Below, piece after piece: positions 1 to 6,478 of a stretch of DNA of 6,847 bases. The stretch's first letter is position 1; every line of letters starts with the position of its first letter. Origin of the DNA: Candidatus Fermentibacterales bacterium (GTDB lineage: Bacteria; Fermentibacterota; Fermentibacteria; Fermentibacterales; JAFGKQ01); contig JAFGKQ010000176.1 of NCBI GenBank assembly GCA_016928495.1, forward strand, positions 1 to 6,847, written 5' to 3'. A program made the position numbers and the translations under genes. The notes beneath the pieces are model-generated. The model was not told the DNA's origin, made no database searches, and was given only the letters and a program-made list of their open reading frames with translations.

Positions 1-590
1 GCGAGTATCTGGTAGGTTCTCTCGGTGCCGTTGGTGATCTGGAGATCCTTGTAGTTGTAGTAGATCGTTGCGCCGCATGCAAAGGGCAGGGTCCTGCCGT
101 CGTCGGGGAAGGGATCGAACCCGTGCCTGTGGCGCTCCGTGACGCAAAGGTCGCTGTGGAGAACCATCCAGTGGATCAGGTTGGAGAGGGCACAGAGCCC
201 CCCTCCCACCCCGGTCGAAGCCTGTCCGCTGGAAAGCTCGAGACCGGGTACGAACCCCCTGCGCCCGGAGGGCTTGCCCACTGCCCTGCAGAACGAGAAG
301 ACCTCGCCCGGTCTTATCAGTATTCCGGACAGGCTCTCGCAGGCGATTCCGAGATTGAGCACCTTGTTGTGCTGATAGGTGATGTCGGTCGAGCCCAGCC
401 TGCGGATCAGCCTGGATCGATGCTGCAGCACGAGATGAGGAAGGGCCTCCGGGCTCCTCCTGCCGGAGTAGCTGCGGCCGTCGAACCACCAATGGAGCCT
501 TCGCCCCGCCCTGCGCAGGGTCACGACCACCGCGAACAGCAGTCTGCCGCGGGACGAGAGCGGCCTGGCTCGTGTCGCTGCCCGGCTCAA
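1..590 (-). CDS. VanW family protein (3' end cut by window edge)
   Basis: This frame gives 196 codons before the left edge. Residues about 68-196 follow the VanW family (named for VanW of the VanB vancomycin-resistance cluster, biochemical role unknown). Visible landmarks are TYQHNKVLNL (71-80), LIRPGEVFSF (91-100), GVGGGLCALSNLIHWMVLH (127-145), TERHRHGFDPFPDDGR (151-166) and GATIYYNYKDLQITN (173-187). The family usually has Gln after the Cys of GGGxC; here it is Ala134. Residues 17-25 are mildly hydrophobic and followed by Arg-rich sequence, but no clear signal peptide is visible. No ATG exists in frame. The TTG at 590-588 is chosen because AGGGGAGA lies 6 nt upstream and because TTG overlaps the transporter stop as TTGA, implying translational coupling. 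VanW-like proteins are widespread outside resistance clusters, so resistance should not be inferred. Family assignment is firm; the start is moderately sure. Confidence 0.9.
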   Translation of the reverse strand, partial: MSRAATRARPLSSRGRLLFAVVVTLRRAGRRLHWWFDGRSYSGRRSPEALPHLVLQHRSRLIRRLGSTDITYQHNKVLNLGIACESLSGILIRPGEVFSFCRAVGKPSGRRGFVPGLELSSGQASTGVGGGLCALSNLIHWMVLHSDLCVTERHRHGFDPFPDDGRTLPFACGATIYYNYKDLQITNGTERTYQIL

Positions 591-2053
591 CGCTCTTCTC
601 CCCTCATGCCGTGTCCCTTCCTCCTCAGGCTGTGCTTCTCCTTGCGGGTCAGAGCTCTGCCCACGCGCCTCAGGGTCCCGACCGGGAGCAGGGCTACTTT
701 CTGGAATATCTGCATCATGCCGGCCCACGTCCTGACCGGCACGGCGATCCGCGGCTCCCTAACGAACAGGAGCGGAACCTCGGCCGTCAGGCGCAGGCAG
801 GCGGTTGCCAGGAACAGGACCTGTTCAGGGTGGAGGACCCTGCTTCCCAACCTGAGCTCTCCTGGCATCAGCAGGCCCGAGCCGAGCATGGTGAGGATCA
901 TTCCCGCCCCCGACACCGCGGCGAAGATCCCGGAGTAGACCTGACCCTTGCCCGGGGGCGCGATGGCCAGCACGAAGTTGGCCATGACCACTCCGACGCA
1001 GGACCACATCACCCCCGACAGGAAGGCCTCGCAATAGATCATCCAGAGGGTGCTCCTGTCGGCAATGACCCAGATCAGCGGGTTGATGCAGCCGAGGAAA
1101 ATCGCGAACGCCATCGAGGACCTGTTGCCCTTCCTGTCGATCACCCTTCCCCAGATTCGAACCGAGGCCAGCGCTCCCGCGGTGCTGACCGTGCCGTAGG
1201 CGAAGATCTCGAGCATCCCCATGCGCAGCACCGTCATCATGTAGGGCTGCCAGAAGGGGGCTCCCACTCCTATGGCCAGCATCCACCAGAACGCGAAGAA
1301 CAGCAGTCGCCTGAAGTTGGAGTCTCCGAGAGAGGAGGCAAGCAGACTCAGGAGCCCCTCATCCTCGACCGGCTTGGCGTTCTCGGGCTGACGCCTGAGG
1401 ATGAGCAGGCCGAGCAGACCGATCACGCCTGCGGACATGAAGATGAACAGCATGGCACAGGGCAGGCCCGAAGCATCAGGTGAGAGACCGGTGAGCCCTG
1501 CGATGCGGGAGCCGATCCAGCCCCTGTCCTCGCTGTAGAGGTCCGCAACGGCGCCGAAGACGTAGCCGCTGAGAAGTCCCGCCAGCATCAGCACCTGGTT
1601 TCTGCCTGCGAAGAAGCGCCCCCTGATGACGGGGGGAACGAGGTCCCCTATCCAGCCGATCCAGACATTGGCGCTCAGAGAGAGCAGCGACGCCGATGCC
1701 ACGAACAGCATCAGGAAAAGGCTCAGGGCGATCCTTCCTGACAGCAGGAACGGCAGCAGGCCGAAGACGGGAGCCAGCCCCCTGCCCACCGCCGCCAGCA
1801 GCAGCACCGTCCTCTTGCGGGAGGTCTTGCGTCTCGTGATCGCAACTCCCAGCGGCTGCATGAGCAACGAGAACTGCCCGGCCGCTGCGAGAAGGCTGAA
1901 GTGGAGCGGCCCGGCTCCCAGCATCACGGCAAGCCTGGTCACGAAGACGGAGCCGGGGCCTGCCAGTGTCGCATGGATCTGCGCGAAAACGCCCTCCGAG
2001 ATCGACACTCTGAAGGCTCGCCTGAGTCTGGAAGGCACACCCGACCTGCGCAT
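587..2053 (-). CDS. Major facilitator superfamily (MFS) transporter
   Basis: This encodes a polytopic inner-membrane protein of 488 aa from the ATG at 2053, with about a dozen hydrophobic segments, fitting a 12-helix MFS permease. Basic loops match MFS topology: TRRKTSRKR after helix 2, RGRFFAGRN after helix 4, and GRVIDRKGNR in the second half, which resembles the MFS motif A loop (GxxxDRxGRR). The last 40 residues are basic and probably cytoplasmic. Substrate cannot be told from sequence; export or uptake of a small molecule is the family-level expectation. The frame stays open to a TTG at 2182, but those extra residues look non-coding and span a palindrome at 2138-2154, so a later start is preferred: ATG 2053, or GTG 2038, which has AGG 6 nt upstream. 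Neither has a strong Shine-Dalgarno sequence. The VanW-like gene overlaps the stop by 4 nt, so the two form an operon. Confidence 0.88.
   Translation of the reverse strand: MRRSGVPSRLRRAFRVSISEGVFAQIHATLAGPGSVFVTRLAVMLGAGPLHFSLLAAAGQFSLLMQPLGVAITRRKTSRKRTVLLLAAVGRGLAPVFGLLPFLLSGRIALSLFLMLFVASASLLSLSANVWIGWIGDLVPPVIRGRFFAGRNQVLMLAGLLSGYVFGAVADLYSEDRGWIGSRIAGLTGLSPDASGLPCAMLFIFMSAGVIGLLGLLILRRQPENAKPVEDEGLLSLLASSLGDSNFRRLLFFAFWWMLAIGVGAPFWQPYMMTVLRMGMLEIFAYGTVSTAGALASVRIWGRVIDRKGNRSSMAFAIFLGCINPLIWVIADRSTLWMIYCEAFLSGVMWSCVGVVMANFVLAIAPPGKGQVYSGIFAAVSGAGMILTMLGSGLLMPGELRLGSRVLHPEQVLFLATACLRLTAEVPLLFVREPRIAVPVRTWAGMMQIFQKVALLPVGTLRRVGRALTRKEKHSLRRKGHGMRGEER
597..604 (-). promoter_or_regulatory. 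Ribosome binding site deciding a TTG start for the VanW-like gene
   Basis: AGGGGAGA on the minus strand lies inside the last codons of the transporter gene, 6 nt before the TTG at 590-588. There is no in-frame ATG or better-placed GTG nearby, so this site decides the start. It supports translational coupling, with ribosomes terminating at TGA (589-587) re-initiating at the overlapping TTG. Confidence 0.6.
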
Positions 2054-2397
2054 CGTGGGAACATACGCCAGCGGGCTCCTCAACGTAATAGACGTGGAAC
2101 AGGAGCCTGCCCGCAGGTCTACCAGTTGCCGGAGAGACCGGGACTGAGTCCCGGGCACGGACCGGAGGAAACGGAACGGCAAGGGGCCCGGACACTCATC
2201 GAGCTGCTGATCTTAGCGGAAGGTGCTCGCCGTCCTCAGCTCCCTGGCAACAGACAGGCTCCGCGGGCGGCATCTGCTTCCTGGACCCGACGCAGGATCT
2301 CGTGAGCTGCACCTGGACGCTTCCCGAAAACCTAGAGCCTCACGGATCCGTCCTGAACGGCGCCTGCTCCTGAGACTAGAGGGACCCGCAGACCCGG
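2054..2397. other. Intergenic stretch of about 340 bp without a supported gene
   Basis: This lies between the end of the beta-propeller gene (2398) and the start of the transporter gene. All reading frames here are short or lack a start with a ribosome site. A plus-strand frame is open from 2092 to the TGA at 2371-2373 and has mostly G/C third positions in its second half, but it has no ATG, GTG or TTG in a useful place and no recognisable homology. The only clear structure is the palindrome at 2138-2154. I see no strong intrinsic terminator for the propeller gene and no convincing -35/-10 pair for the transporter, although minus-strand TATTAC near 2086-2091 could be a weak -10. The region probably holds the transporter promoter and leader. 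Confidence 0.5.
2138..2154. repeat. 17-bp perfect palindrome upstream of the MFS-VanW operon
   Basis: CCGGGACTGAGTCCCGG is an 8-bp perfect inverted repeat around one central base. It ends about 85 bp upstream of the preferred transporter ATG (2053). It could be a dyad operator for a dimeric regulator, or a 6-bp stem with a CTGAG loop in RNA. No T-run follows on either strand, so a simple intrinsic terminator is unlikely. No regulator gene is adjacent. The symmetry is seen directly; the function is inference. Confidence 0.4.
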
Positions 2398-3540
2398 TCA
2401 GGGAGCAGGGTACTCGATGATGTAGAGCTTCTGATAGCCCGAGAGAGGGTCTTCCTCGAAGGCCAGGATGGCTTCGGGCTCCGGAGAAACGGTCCAGCTC
2501 CTGCTCTCCCTGGGAAGAACACACGAGAAGAGGTGCCGGCCTTCCATGTCGTAGACGTCCAGCACCGGCGCATGCTCCGTCCCTCGCACGACCCAGAGCC
2601 TTCCGAAGCAGTCCACCCCCAGCGCGGAGATCATGTACCTGTAGGGGTCGGGTTCCCAGTCGATCACGACTCCCTGAGCTCCCAGCCTGTTCAGGTAGCT
2701 CTCGTAGAAGATCTCTTCGTCCAGCATCTCGGCATCGTCCTTGGGCGCTCTCGGAACGAGCTGGGAGATGGTGTACAGGAGGTTCCCCTCGCGGTCGTAG
2801 CAGTGGATCCCGTAGTCGGAGGTGGAGAACGGAGCCACGAAGACCCTCTCTCCCTCCGGGTCCGCCGCGAAGCAGGCGAAGAAGAAGATGTCGCTGATCA
2901 CCCTGGTCAGGCTGGTGGGATCCACGTCGACCCTGTCCTGCCAGTAGACGACCTCCGGATCGGCCTCGCCCAGCTCATAGCGGCCGATCATGCGATCCAT
3001 GTATATGCCGCCCTCCTCGACGCCGGCCTCGATCCTGAAGGCGAGAAAGGCCGCGCCGTCCAGGCCCCACATGAACATAGGCGGGTTCTGCGGCCACAGC
3101 GCGATCTCGTCCAGGAGAGAGTAGTCGCGATCCCACACGACGTGGCCGCCCTTCATGGGATCCATGACCATCACGAGGCTATCGCCCAGGGAAGCCACGA
3201 ACATCGGCATGCCAAGCTCGCCGGGGCCCTCGCCCCGCCGGGCCACGTAACCCAGGAACTCCCCATCCCTCCCGAAGGCTCTCAAACTGGCCTGGGCCTG
3301 GTCCAGAGCGAGCACCTCTCCGGAAGGTCCCGTGCAGGCATCGATCAGGAAGCCGAATGTGTAGACGCTGTCTCCGAGCTCCTCGCCGATGCTGTCAGCA
3401 GGAGCGAGGGACAGACGGTCCGGGAAGGGCTCTACCCGGGTCTCCTCACCTCCGCAGCCGCCGACCGCATGGATCAGCGCCAGCACGGAAACCGGCAGGA
3501 GGACCGCCAGGATCGTCCGCACGAGGGGGCATCCGGTCAT
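2398..3540 (-). CDS. Predicted 6-bladed beta-propeller lipoprotein
   Basis: This 380-aa protein begins with a signal sequence: Arg8, a hydrophobic stretch at 10-26, then VGGC with Cys29 as the likely lipidated residue, followed by Gly-Gly and acidic residues. The lipobox is slightly atypical because Gly is at -2. The rest is mostly beta-strand with repeats of the kind 'variable aromatic, D/GxxG, hydrophobic'. The stretch LRAFGRDGEFLGYVARRGEG (86-105), leading into GPGEL (105-109), is the hallmark of the bacterial 6-bladed beta-propeller family. Related blade ends are CYDREGNLLYTI and YDMEGRHLF (330-338), and GRLWVVRG (313-320) is a typical inner strand. It should sit in the periplasm or outer membrane; ligand and activity are unknown. 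The start ATG has an excellent GGAG site 6 nt upstream. It follows the OmpA-like gene on the same strand but is separated by a hairpin terminator, so it is probably its own transcription unit. Confidence 0.85.
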   Translation of the reverse strand: MTGCPLVRTILAVLLPVSVLALIHAVGGCGGEETRVEPFPDRLSLAPADSIGEELGDSVYTFGFLIDACTGPSGEVLALDQAQASLRAFGRDGEFLGYVARRGEGPGELGMPMFVASLGDSLVMVMDPMKGGHVVWDRDYSLLDEIALWPQNPPMFMWGLDGAAFLAFRIEAGVEEGGIYMDRMIGRYELGEADPEVVYWQDRVDVDPTSLTRVISDIFFFACFAADPEGERVFVAPFSTSDYGIHCYDREGNLLYTISQLVPRAPKDDAEMLDEEIFYESYLNRLGAQGVVIDWEPDPYRYMISALGVDCFGRLWVVRGTEHAPVLDVYDMEGRHLFSCVLPRESRSWTVSPEPEAILAFEEDPLSGYQKLYIIEYPAP

Positions 3541-3592
3541 GTGCGTCTCCTTTCGTTGCGAGCGCGAAGGGTGCCGTGAGGTCCGCAGGGAG

Positions 3593-3598
3593 AGTATA
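3593..3598 (-). promoter_or_regulatory. Possible -10 element for the beta-propeller gene
   Basis: TATACT on the minus strand matches the sigma70 -10 consensus at five of six bases. It lies between the upstream hairpin terminator and the propeller start codon and would give a leader of about 45 nt. No good -35 hexamer is at 16-18 bp; TTAGCG at 19 bp is the nearest and is weak. The position after a terminator makes some promoter here likely. Confidence 0.35.
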
Positions 3599-3635
3599 GG
3601 GGGAGAGGGCAGGCACGCGCTAACCGCCTGGAAAG

Positions 3636-3670
3636 CGGAACAGGCGGGCCATGTCGGCCCGCCTGTTCCG
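3636..3670 (-). terminator. Hairpin terminator downstream of the OmpA-like gene
   Basis: A perfect 15-bp inverted repeat (arms 3636-3650 and 3656-3670) encloses a 5-nt loop, ATGTC on the plus strand. On the minus strand it begins about 40 nt after the OmpA-like stop codon, and its 3' arm runs into GCTTTCC. That is a short, imperfect T-tract, so termination may be rho-independent but weak, or the stem may act mainly as a 3'-end stabiliser. The other strand has no T-run at all and no gene converging on it. Confidence 0.7.
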
Positions 3671-3711
3671 GAAGCTCGCGGGGGCTTCAGGCCCTTGCGG
3701 CCGGCGCCCCT

Positions 3712-5700
3712 CTACTCCGCACTCAGGATCTCGAACTCGATCCTGCGGTTCTGGGCCCTGTTCTCCGCCGAGGTGTTCGGCACGGCAGGCCTCGTCTCTC
3801 CGAGACCGGCTGTGCTCAGCCTCCTCACGCTCACGCCGTGCTCGACCAGGTAGTCGCTCACGGCCTCGGCCCTTCTCTCGCTGAGGATCTGGTTGTAGTC
3901 CTCGGGGCCCTCCGAGTCCGTATGGCCCACGATTCGGACGTTGACCCCGGGGTTTGCCTCGAGAGCGCTCACCACGCCGTCCAGGACCGGGTAGCTCTCG
4001 GGCTTGATGGTGGCGCTGTCGAACTCGAAGTAGATGTTGCTGAAGCTCAGCACCTCGCCCTCGACCAGTATCACGCAGAGCGCGATATCGGCCAGCTCCC
4101 GCTCACCGGCACCAACGCTTACGCTGACCGTGGACGGGGTATAGCCCTCGGCCGACGCTTCGAGCGTGTAGGAGCCGGAGGGGACCTCGAGCTCGTAGGA
4201 CCCGTCGCTCCTGGTGGTCAGGCCGACGCCGAGAGAAGCTATCGAGACGGAGGCGCCCATGATCGGGGCTCCTGTCTGGCGATCCACGACCCTGCCGCTG
4301 ATGGTGCCGATGTCGGGAACCAGCTCGAAGTCCTGTGTCACAGCCAGCCCGGCCTCCGCTGCCAGCTCGATGCTCTTCGTCACGTAGCCGTCCGCCGAGG
4401 CTGCCACCAGAACCCTGCCCTGGCTCACGCTGGCCCTGTAGAAGCCGGTGGCGGCATCGGAGTAGACGGGGGATGCCTCGACACCGGAGAAGGAGACCAG
4501 GGCCGCCAGCGGCTCCCCGGTCGAGGCGTCGCGGACTGTCCCGGAGATGGTCGCCCTGGGCGAGGAGATGCAGGTAAGATAGGACAGGCCCAGGCCTATG
4601 CTCCACTCGGGAGCGTAACCCCCGGGAAACGGGGCGAAGTTGGCGCGCTCGGAATCGGTCAGGCTCGCCCCCTGCTGGTAGAACCTGTGACCGAGGTCAC
4701 CGTAGTCCGGATCGAAGCTGGTAAGGGCAAAGGACCCCGAGAGGTCGAAGGCCAGTCCGGACGAGGTGATGAAGCGCACGCCGGGGCCAGCCGTGATCTG
4801 GTCGTCGAAGGGCCCTATGTCGCTCTCGATGTGGTCCCTCTTCATGAAGTGGCGCCACTCGGCCTCTGCGAAGAGCGTCACGGACGGGGAGACGAGGTAC
4901 TCCAGGCCGCCCGCGAGGTGGAAGACGGGGTCCTCGACCTCCAGCTCCACTTCGACGCTGTCGAACGCCGCATGGCCGGACGTGTACCTGTAGTCGGTGA
5001 ACTCGAACTTCTGCTTGAAGTAGTGGTATCCGGTGTTGGCATGGAGACGCAGCGGGGATCCGTTGCGCGCGAGGTCCAGGGTGAGCAGAAGGTCCGCGCC
5101 CGCATGGAAGCTCCCCGCGTTGATCATGGGCCGTCTGAGCTCGTACATGGGCTCTCCGGCCTCCCAGACGCCGTCCCAGGCGGAGCTGTTCACCACGTAG
5201 GGCACGTAGCCTCCGTCGTAGATGGCGAAGCCGGCCCAGGGCATCACGCCTATCCAGAGGACCTCGTCCTCGGACGCGGCAGCTCCGTACTTCAGCATCA
5301 GGTGGGCCTCGCTGAAGCCGTCATCGCCCTCCGAGTCCTGGATGCCGGGCTGATCGCGGAGACCGGTCATGTCCCTGCTCAGCGTGTTCCATACATAGGA
5401 GACCCTCGCTCCGAGCTCGAAGTGCTCCCCGATACCTAGTGACAGGCCGAACAGGCCGGTGACGTCGATCTCCGTGTCCTCGACGGTCGTCGGATCACCG
5501 GGGCCGAGCTCTGCCGGCCGCTCGTCGGACGAGAGCCCGAACTGCGACGAGAGCCCGATCGAGAGCATGCCGGGGCCCGCCGGGCGGGCGTCCACGACGC
5601 GCTCCAGCCCGCTCACGGCCATCCAGGAGGAGTGCGCGCCAGACAGGGATGCGCCCAGAAGCAGGCAGAGCGAAACGACCAAAGATGCAGTCAGCCTCAT
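3712..5700 (-). CDS. OmpA-family outer membrane protein with two carboxypeptidase-regulatory-like domains
   Basis: This 662-aa envelope protein is built in four parts. Residues 1-22 are a signal peptide (hydrophobic 5-20, likely cleavage after Gly-Ala). Residues about 25-378 alternate polar and hydrophobic strands with many aromatics (VSYVWNTL, YHYFKQKFEF, LFAEAEWRHF) and end in WSIGLGLSYLT, consistent with a large outer-membrane beta-barrel. Residues 383-460 and 464-540 are two carboxypeptidase-regulatory-like beta-sandwiches, each starting [A/G]TISGxVxDxxTGxP and carrying a DGY or EGY turn. Residues about 550-658 form an OmpA C-terminal domain: IYFEFDSATI, then GHTDSEG with Asp595, then LSERRAEAV with Arg610. 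The Asp and Arg match the diaminopimelate-binding pair of OmpA, so it should tether the outer membrane to peptidoglycan. The start ATG has GGAG 7 nt upstream. The gene is divergent from the DinB pair and is followed by a hairpin. Barrel strand number cannot be fixed by eye. Confidence 0.88.
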   Translation of the reverse strand: MRLTASLVVSLCLLLGASLSGAHSSWMAVSGLERVVDARPAGPGMLSIGLSSQFGLSSDERPAELGPGDPTTVEDTEIDVTGLFGLSLGIGEHFELGARVSYVWNTLSRDMTGLRDQPGIQDSEGDDGFSEAHLMLKYGAAASEDEVLWIGVMPWAGFAIYDGGYVPYVVNSSAWDGVWEAGEPMYELRRPMINAGSFHAGADLLLTLDLARNGSPLRLHANTGYHYFKQKFEFTDYRYTSGHAAFDSVEVELEVEDPVFHLAGGLEYLVSPSVTLFAEAEWRHFMKRDHIESDIGPFDDQITAGPGVRFITSSGLAFDLSGSFALTSFDPDYGDLGHRFYQQGASLTDSERANFAPFPGGYAPEWSIGLGLSYLTCISSPRATISGTVRDASTGEPLAALVSFSGVEASPVYSDAATGFYRASVSQGRVLVAASADGYVTKSIELAAEAGLAVTQDFELVPDIGTISGRVVDRQTGAPIMGASVSIASLGVGLTTRSDGSYELEVPSGSYTLEASAEGYTPSTVSVSVGAGERELADIALCVILVEGEVLSFSNIYFEFDSATIKPESYPVLDGVVSALEANPGVNVRIVGHTDSEGPEDYNQILSERRAEAVSDYLVEHGVSVRRLSTAGLGETRPAVPNTSAENRAQNRRIEFEILSAE

Positions 5701-5754
5701 TCTTGCTCTCCGTTTCCATTGATTGGGACGATCTAATCAGCTAGGTCGGGCTAA

Positions 5755-5783
5755 TTCACACACCGGTTGTAGATTATTATTAT
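5755..5783 (+). promoter_or_regulatory. Sigma70-type promoter for the DinB-like genes
   Basis: TTCACA (5755-5760) and TATTAT (5778-5783) are separated by exactly 17 bp, each matching consensus at five of six bases. Transcription would start near 5790, giving a leader of about 120 nt before the ATG at 5914. The in-frame ATG at 5782 overlaps this -10 box, which argues that the longer reading frame from 5782 is not the true gene start. Confidence 0.6.
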
Positions 5784-5807
5784 GCGCAGTAGCTGGGCGA
5801 TCCGCAA
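5779..5807 (-). promoter_or_regulatory. Possible divergent promoter for the OmpA-like gene
   Basis: On the minus strand TTGCGG (5807-5802) and CATAAT (5784-5779) are 17 bp apart, with three and five consensus matches. The start would be near 5772, leaving a leader of about 70 nt. Its -10 lies almost exactly on the -10 of the plus-strand promoter, so RNA polymerase could not occupy both at once. The weak -35 makes this tentative. Confidence 0.35.
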
Positions 5808-5913
5808 GTGGTTGCTCTGCGATCGATGCGAGAAACGCCGCCAATCGCTTCTTGCCATCCGAGCCGACCGGATATCAGTATACCCGGGTTCGACCCGACA
5901 ACCGGAGGTCATC

Positions 5914-6387
5914 ATGGAGGGTCCTTCTTACTCGTTCGGAATAGGATCCGAGCAGCTCGAGGACATGCTGGAGGGTCTGACCGCCGGGGATCTGGAGAGC
6001 CGCTTCGGAGAGGCCAACTCCATCCACTGGATAATCGGCCATCTGGCAGGCGCCAGGAGGATGCTGTGCGGTCTCCTGGGCATGCCCGCCAGCAGCCACA
6101 TGCTCGACTGGAGCAGGTTCTTCAACATGGGCTCCAGCCATTCCGAGGTGGAGGAGTGGCCGGACTGCGACTCCCTGATCGAGGATTTCAGGGATATCGG
6201 CCTCAGGCTGTGCCGGAGACTGGACGAGATGCCCCCGGAAGAGCTGGAGAAACCGGTCGCCAGGCCAGGCTGGAGCGAAGACGCCAAGCTATGGCAGGCC
6301 GTCGGGTTCTTCGCCTGGCACGAGGCCTACCACCTCGGTCAGATCGGCCTCATCAGGCGGCTCCTCGACTACCCGGCGCTGGTCTGA
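5914..6387 (+). CDS. DinB/YfiT-like putative metal-binding protein
   Basis: This small soluble protein of 157 aa, about the usual DinB-superfamily length (150-180 aa), has no signal peptide and looks mainly helical. The superfamily is a four-helix bundle holding a divalent metal through three histidines. Here these are probably His43 in IHWIIGHLAGARR (37-49) and His136 and His140 in WHEAYHLGQIGLIRRLL (135-151), which is the typical HxxxHxGQ signature. Known members include DinB, YfiT and some thiol-dependent S-transferases (bacillithiol or mycothiol); which activity applies cannot be told. The start at 5914 is chosen over in-frame ATG 5782 because GGAGG lies 5 nt upstream and because 5782 is inside the promoter -10; the added residues also look unlike a DinB N-terminus. 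It is followed after 91 bp by a second DinB-like gene on the same strand. Confidence 0.87.
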   Translation: MEGPSYSFGIGSEQLEDMLEGLTAGDLESRFGEANSIHWIIGHLAGARRMLCGLLGMPASSHMLDWSRFFNMGSSHSEVEEWPDCDSLIEDFRDIGLRLCRRLDEMPPEELEKPVARPGWSEDAKLWQAVGFFAWHEAYHLGQIGLIRRLLDYPALV

Positions 6388-6478
6388 GCCCCGGCATTGC
6401 CCCGAGCGATCCCGTTCACAGGGCTTATGCTCACCAGTGGGAGAGAAAACGTTCTTGCACCAATCAGTGGAGGGTACG

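Noticed and set aside
1-590. Vancomycin-resistance cluster
   Set aside because: Only a VanW-family protein is present. No ligase, dehydrogenase, dipeptidase or two-component genes are visible, and VanW proteins are common outside resistance loci.
123-1483. Overlapping plus-strand frames opposite the VanW-like and MFS genes
   Set aside because: Low-complexity Pro/Arg/Glu-rich translations without homology; the minus strand carries recognisable families throughout.
2054-2182. N-terminal extension of the MFS protein to a TTG at 2182
   Set aside because: No ribosome site, residues unlike an MFS N-terminus, and the segment spans the 17-bp palindrome.
2092-2373. A plus-strand frame ending in a plausible-looking peptide (CFLDPTQDLVSCTWTLPENL region) within the intergenic stretch
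   Set aside because: No usable start codon or ribosome site and no family I recognise; G/C-ending codons are expected by chance at this base composition.
2533-3579. A 348-codon plus-strand frame opposite the propeller gene
   Set aside because: It is a GC-driven shadow: no ribosome site or domain, His/Asp/Gly-rich composition typical of antisense reads, and the minus-strand gene has a strong ribosome site and family signature.
3838-5439. A 533-codon open frame on the plus strand
   Set aside because: It lies wholly antisense to the OmpA-like gene, which has clear domains. The antisense protein shows no recognisable motif and its length is explained by high GC codon bias.
5884-5900. CGGGTTCGACCCG resembling a tRNA T-arm
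   Set aside because: The stem and loop do not give a 5-bp stem with a 7-nt loop, and no acceptor or anticodon arms can be drawn around it.
5782-5913. ATG at 5782 as the start of the first DinB-like gene
   Set aside because: It overlaps the predicted -10 box and has no ribosome site, whereas 5914 has GGAGG at 5 nt.
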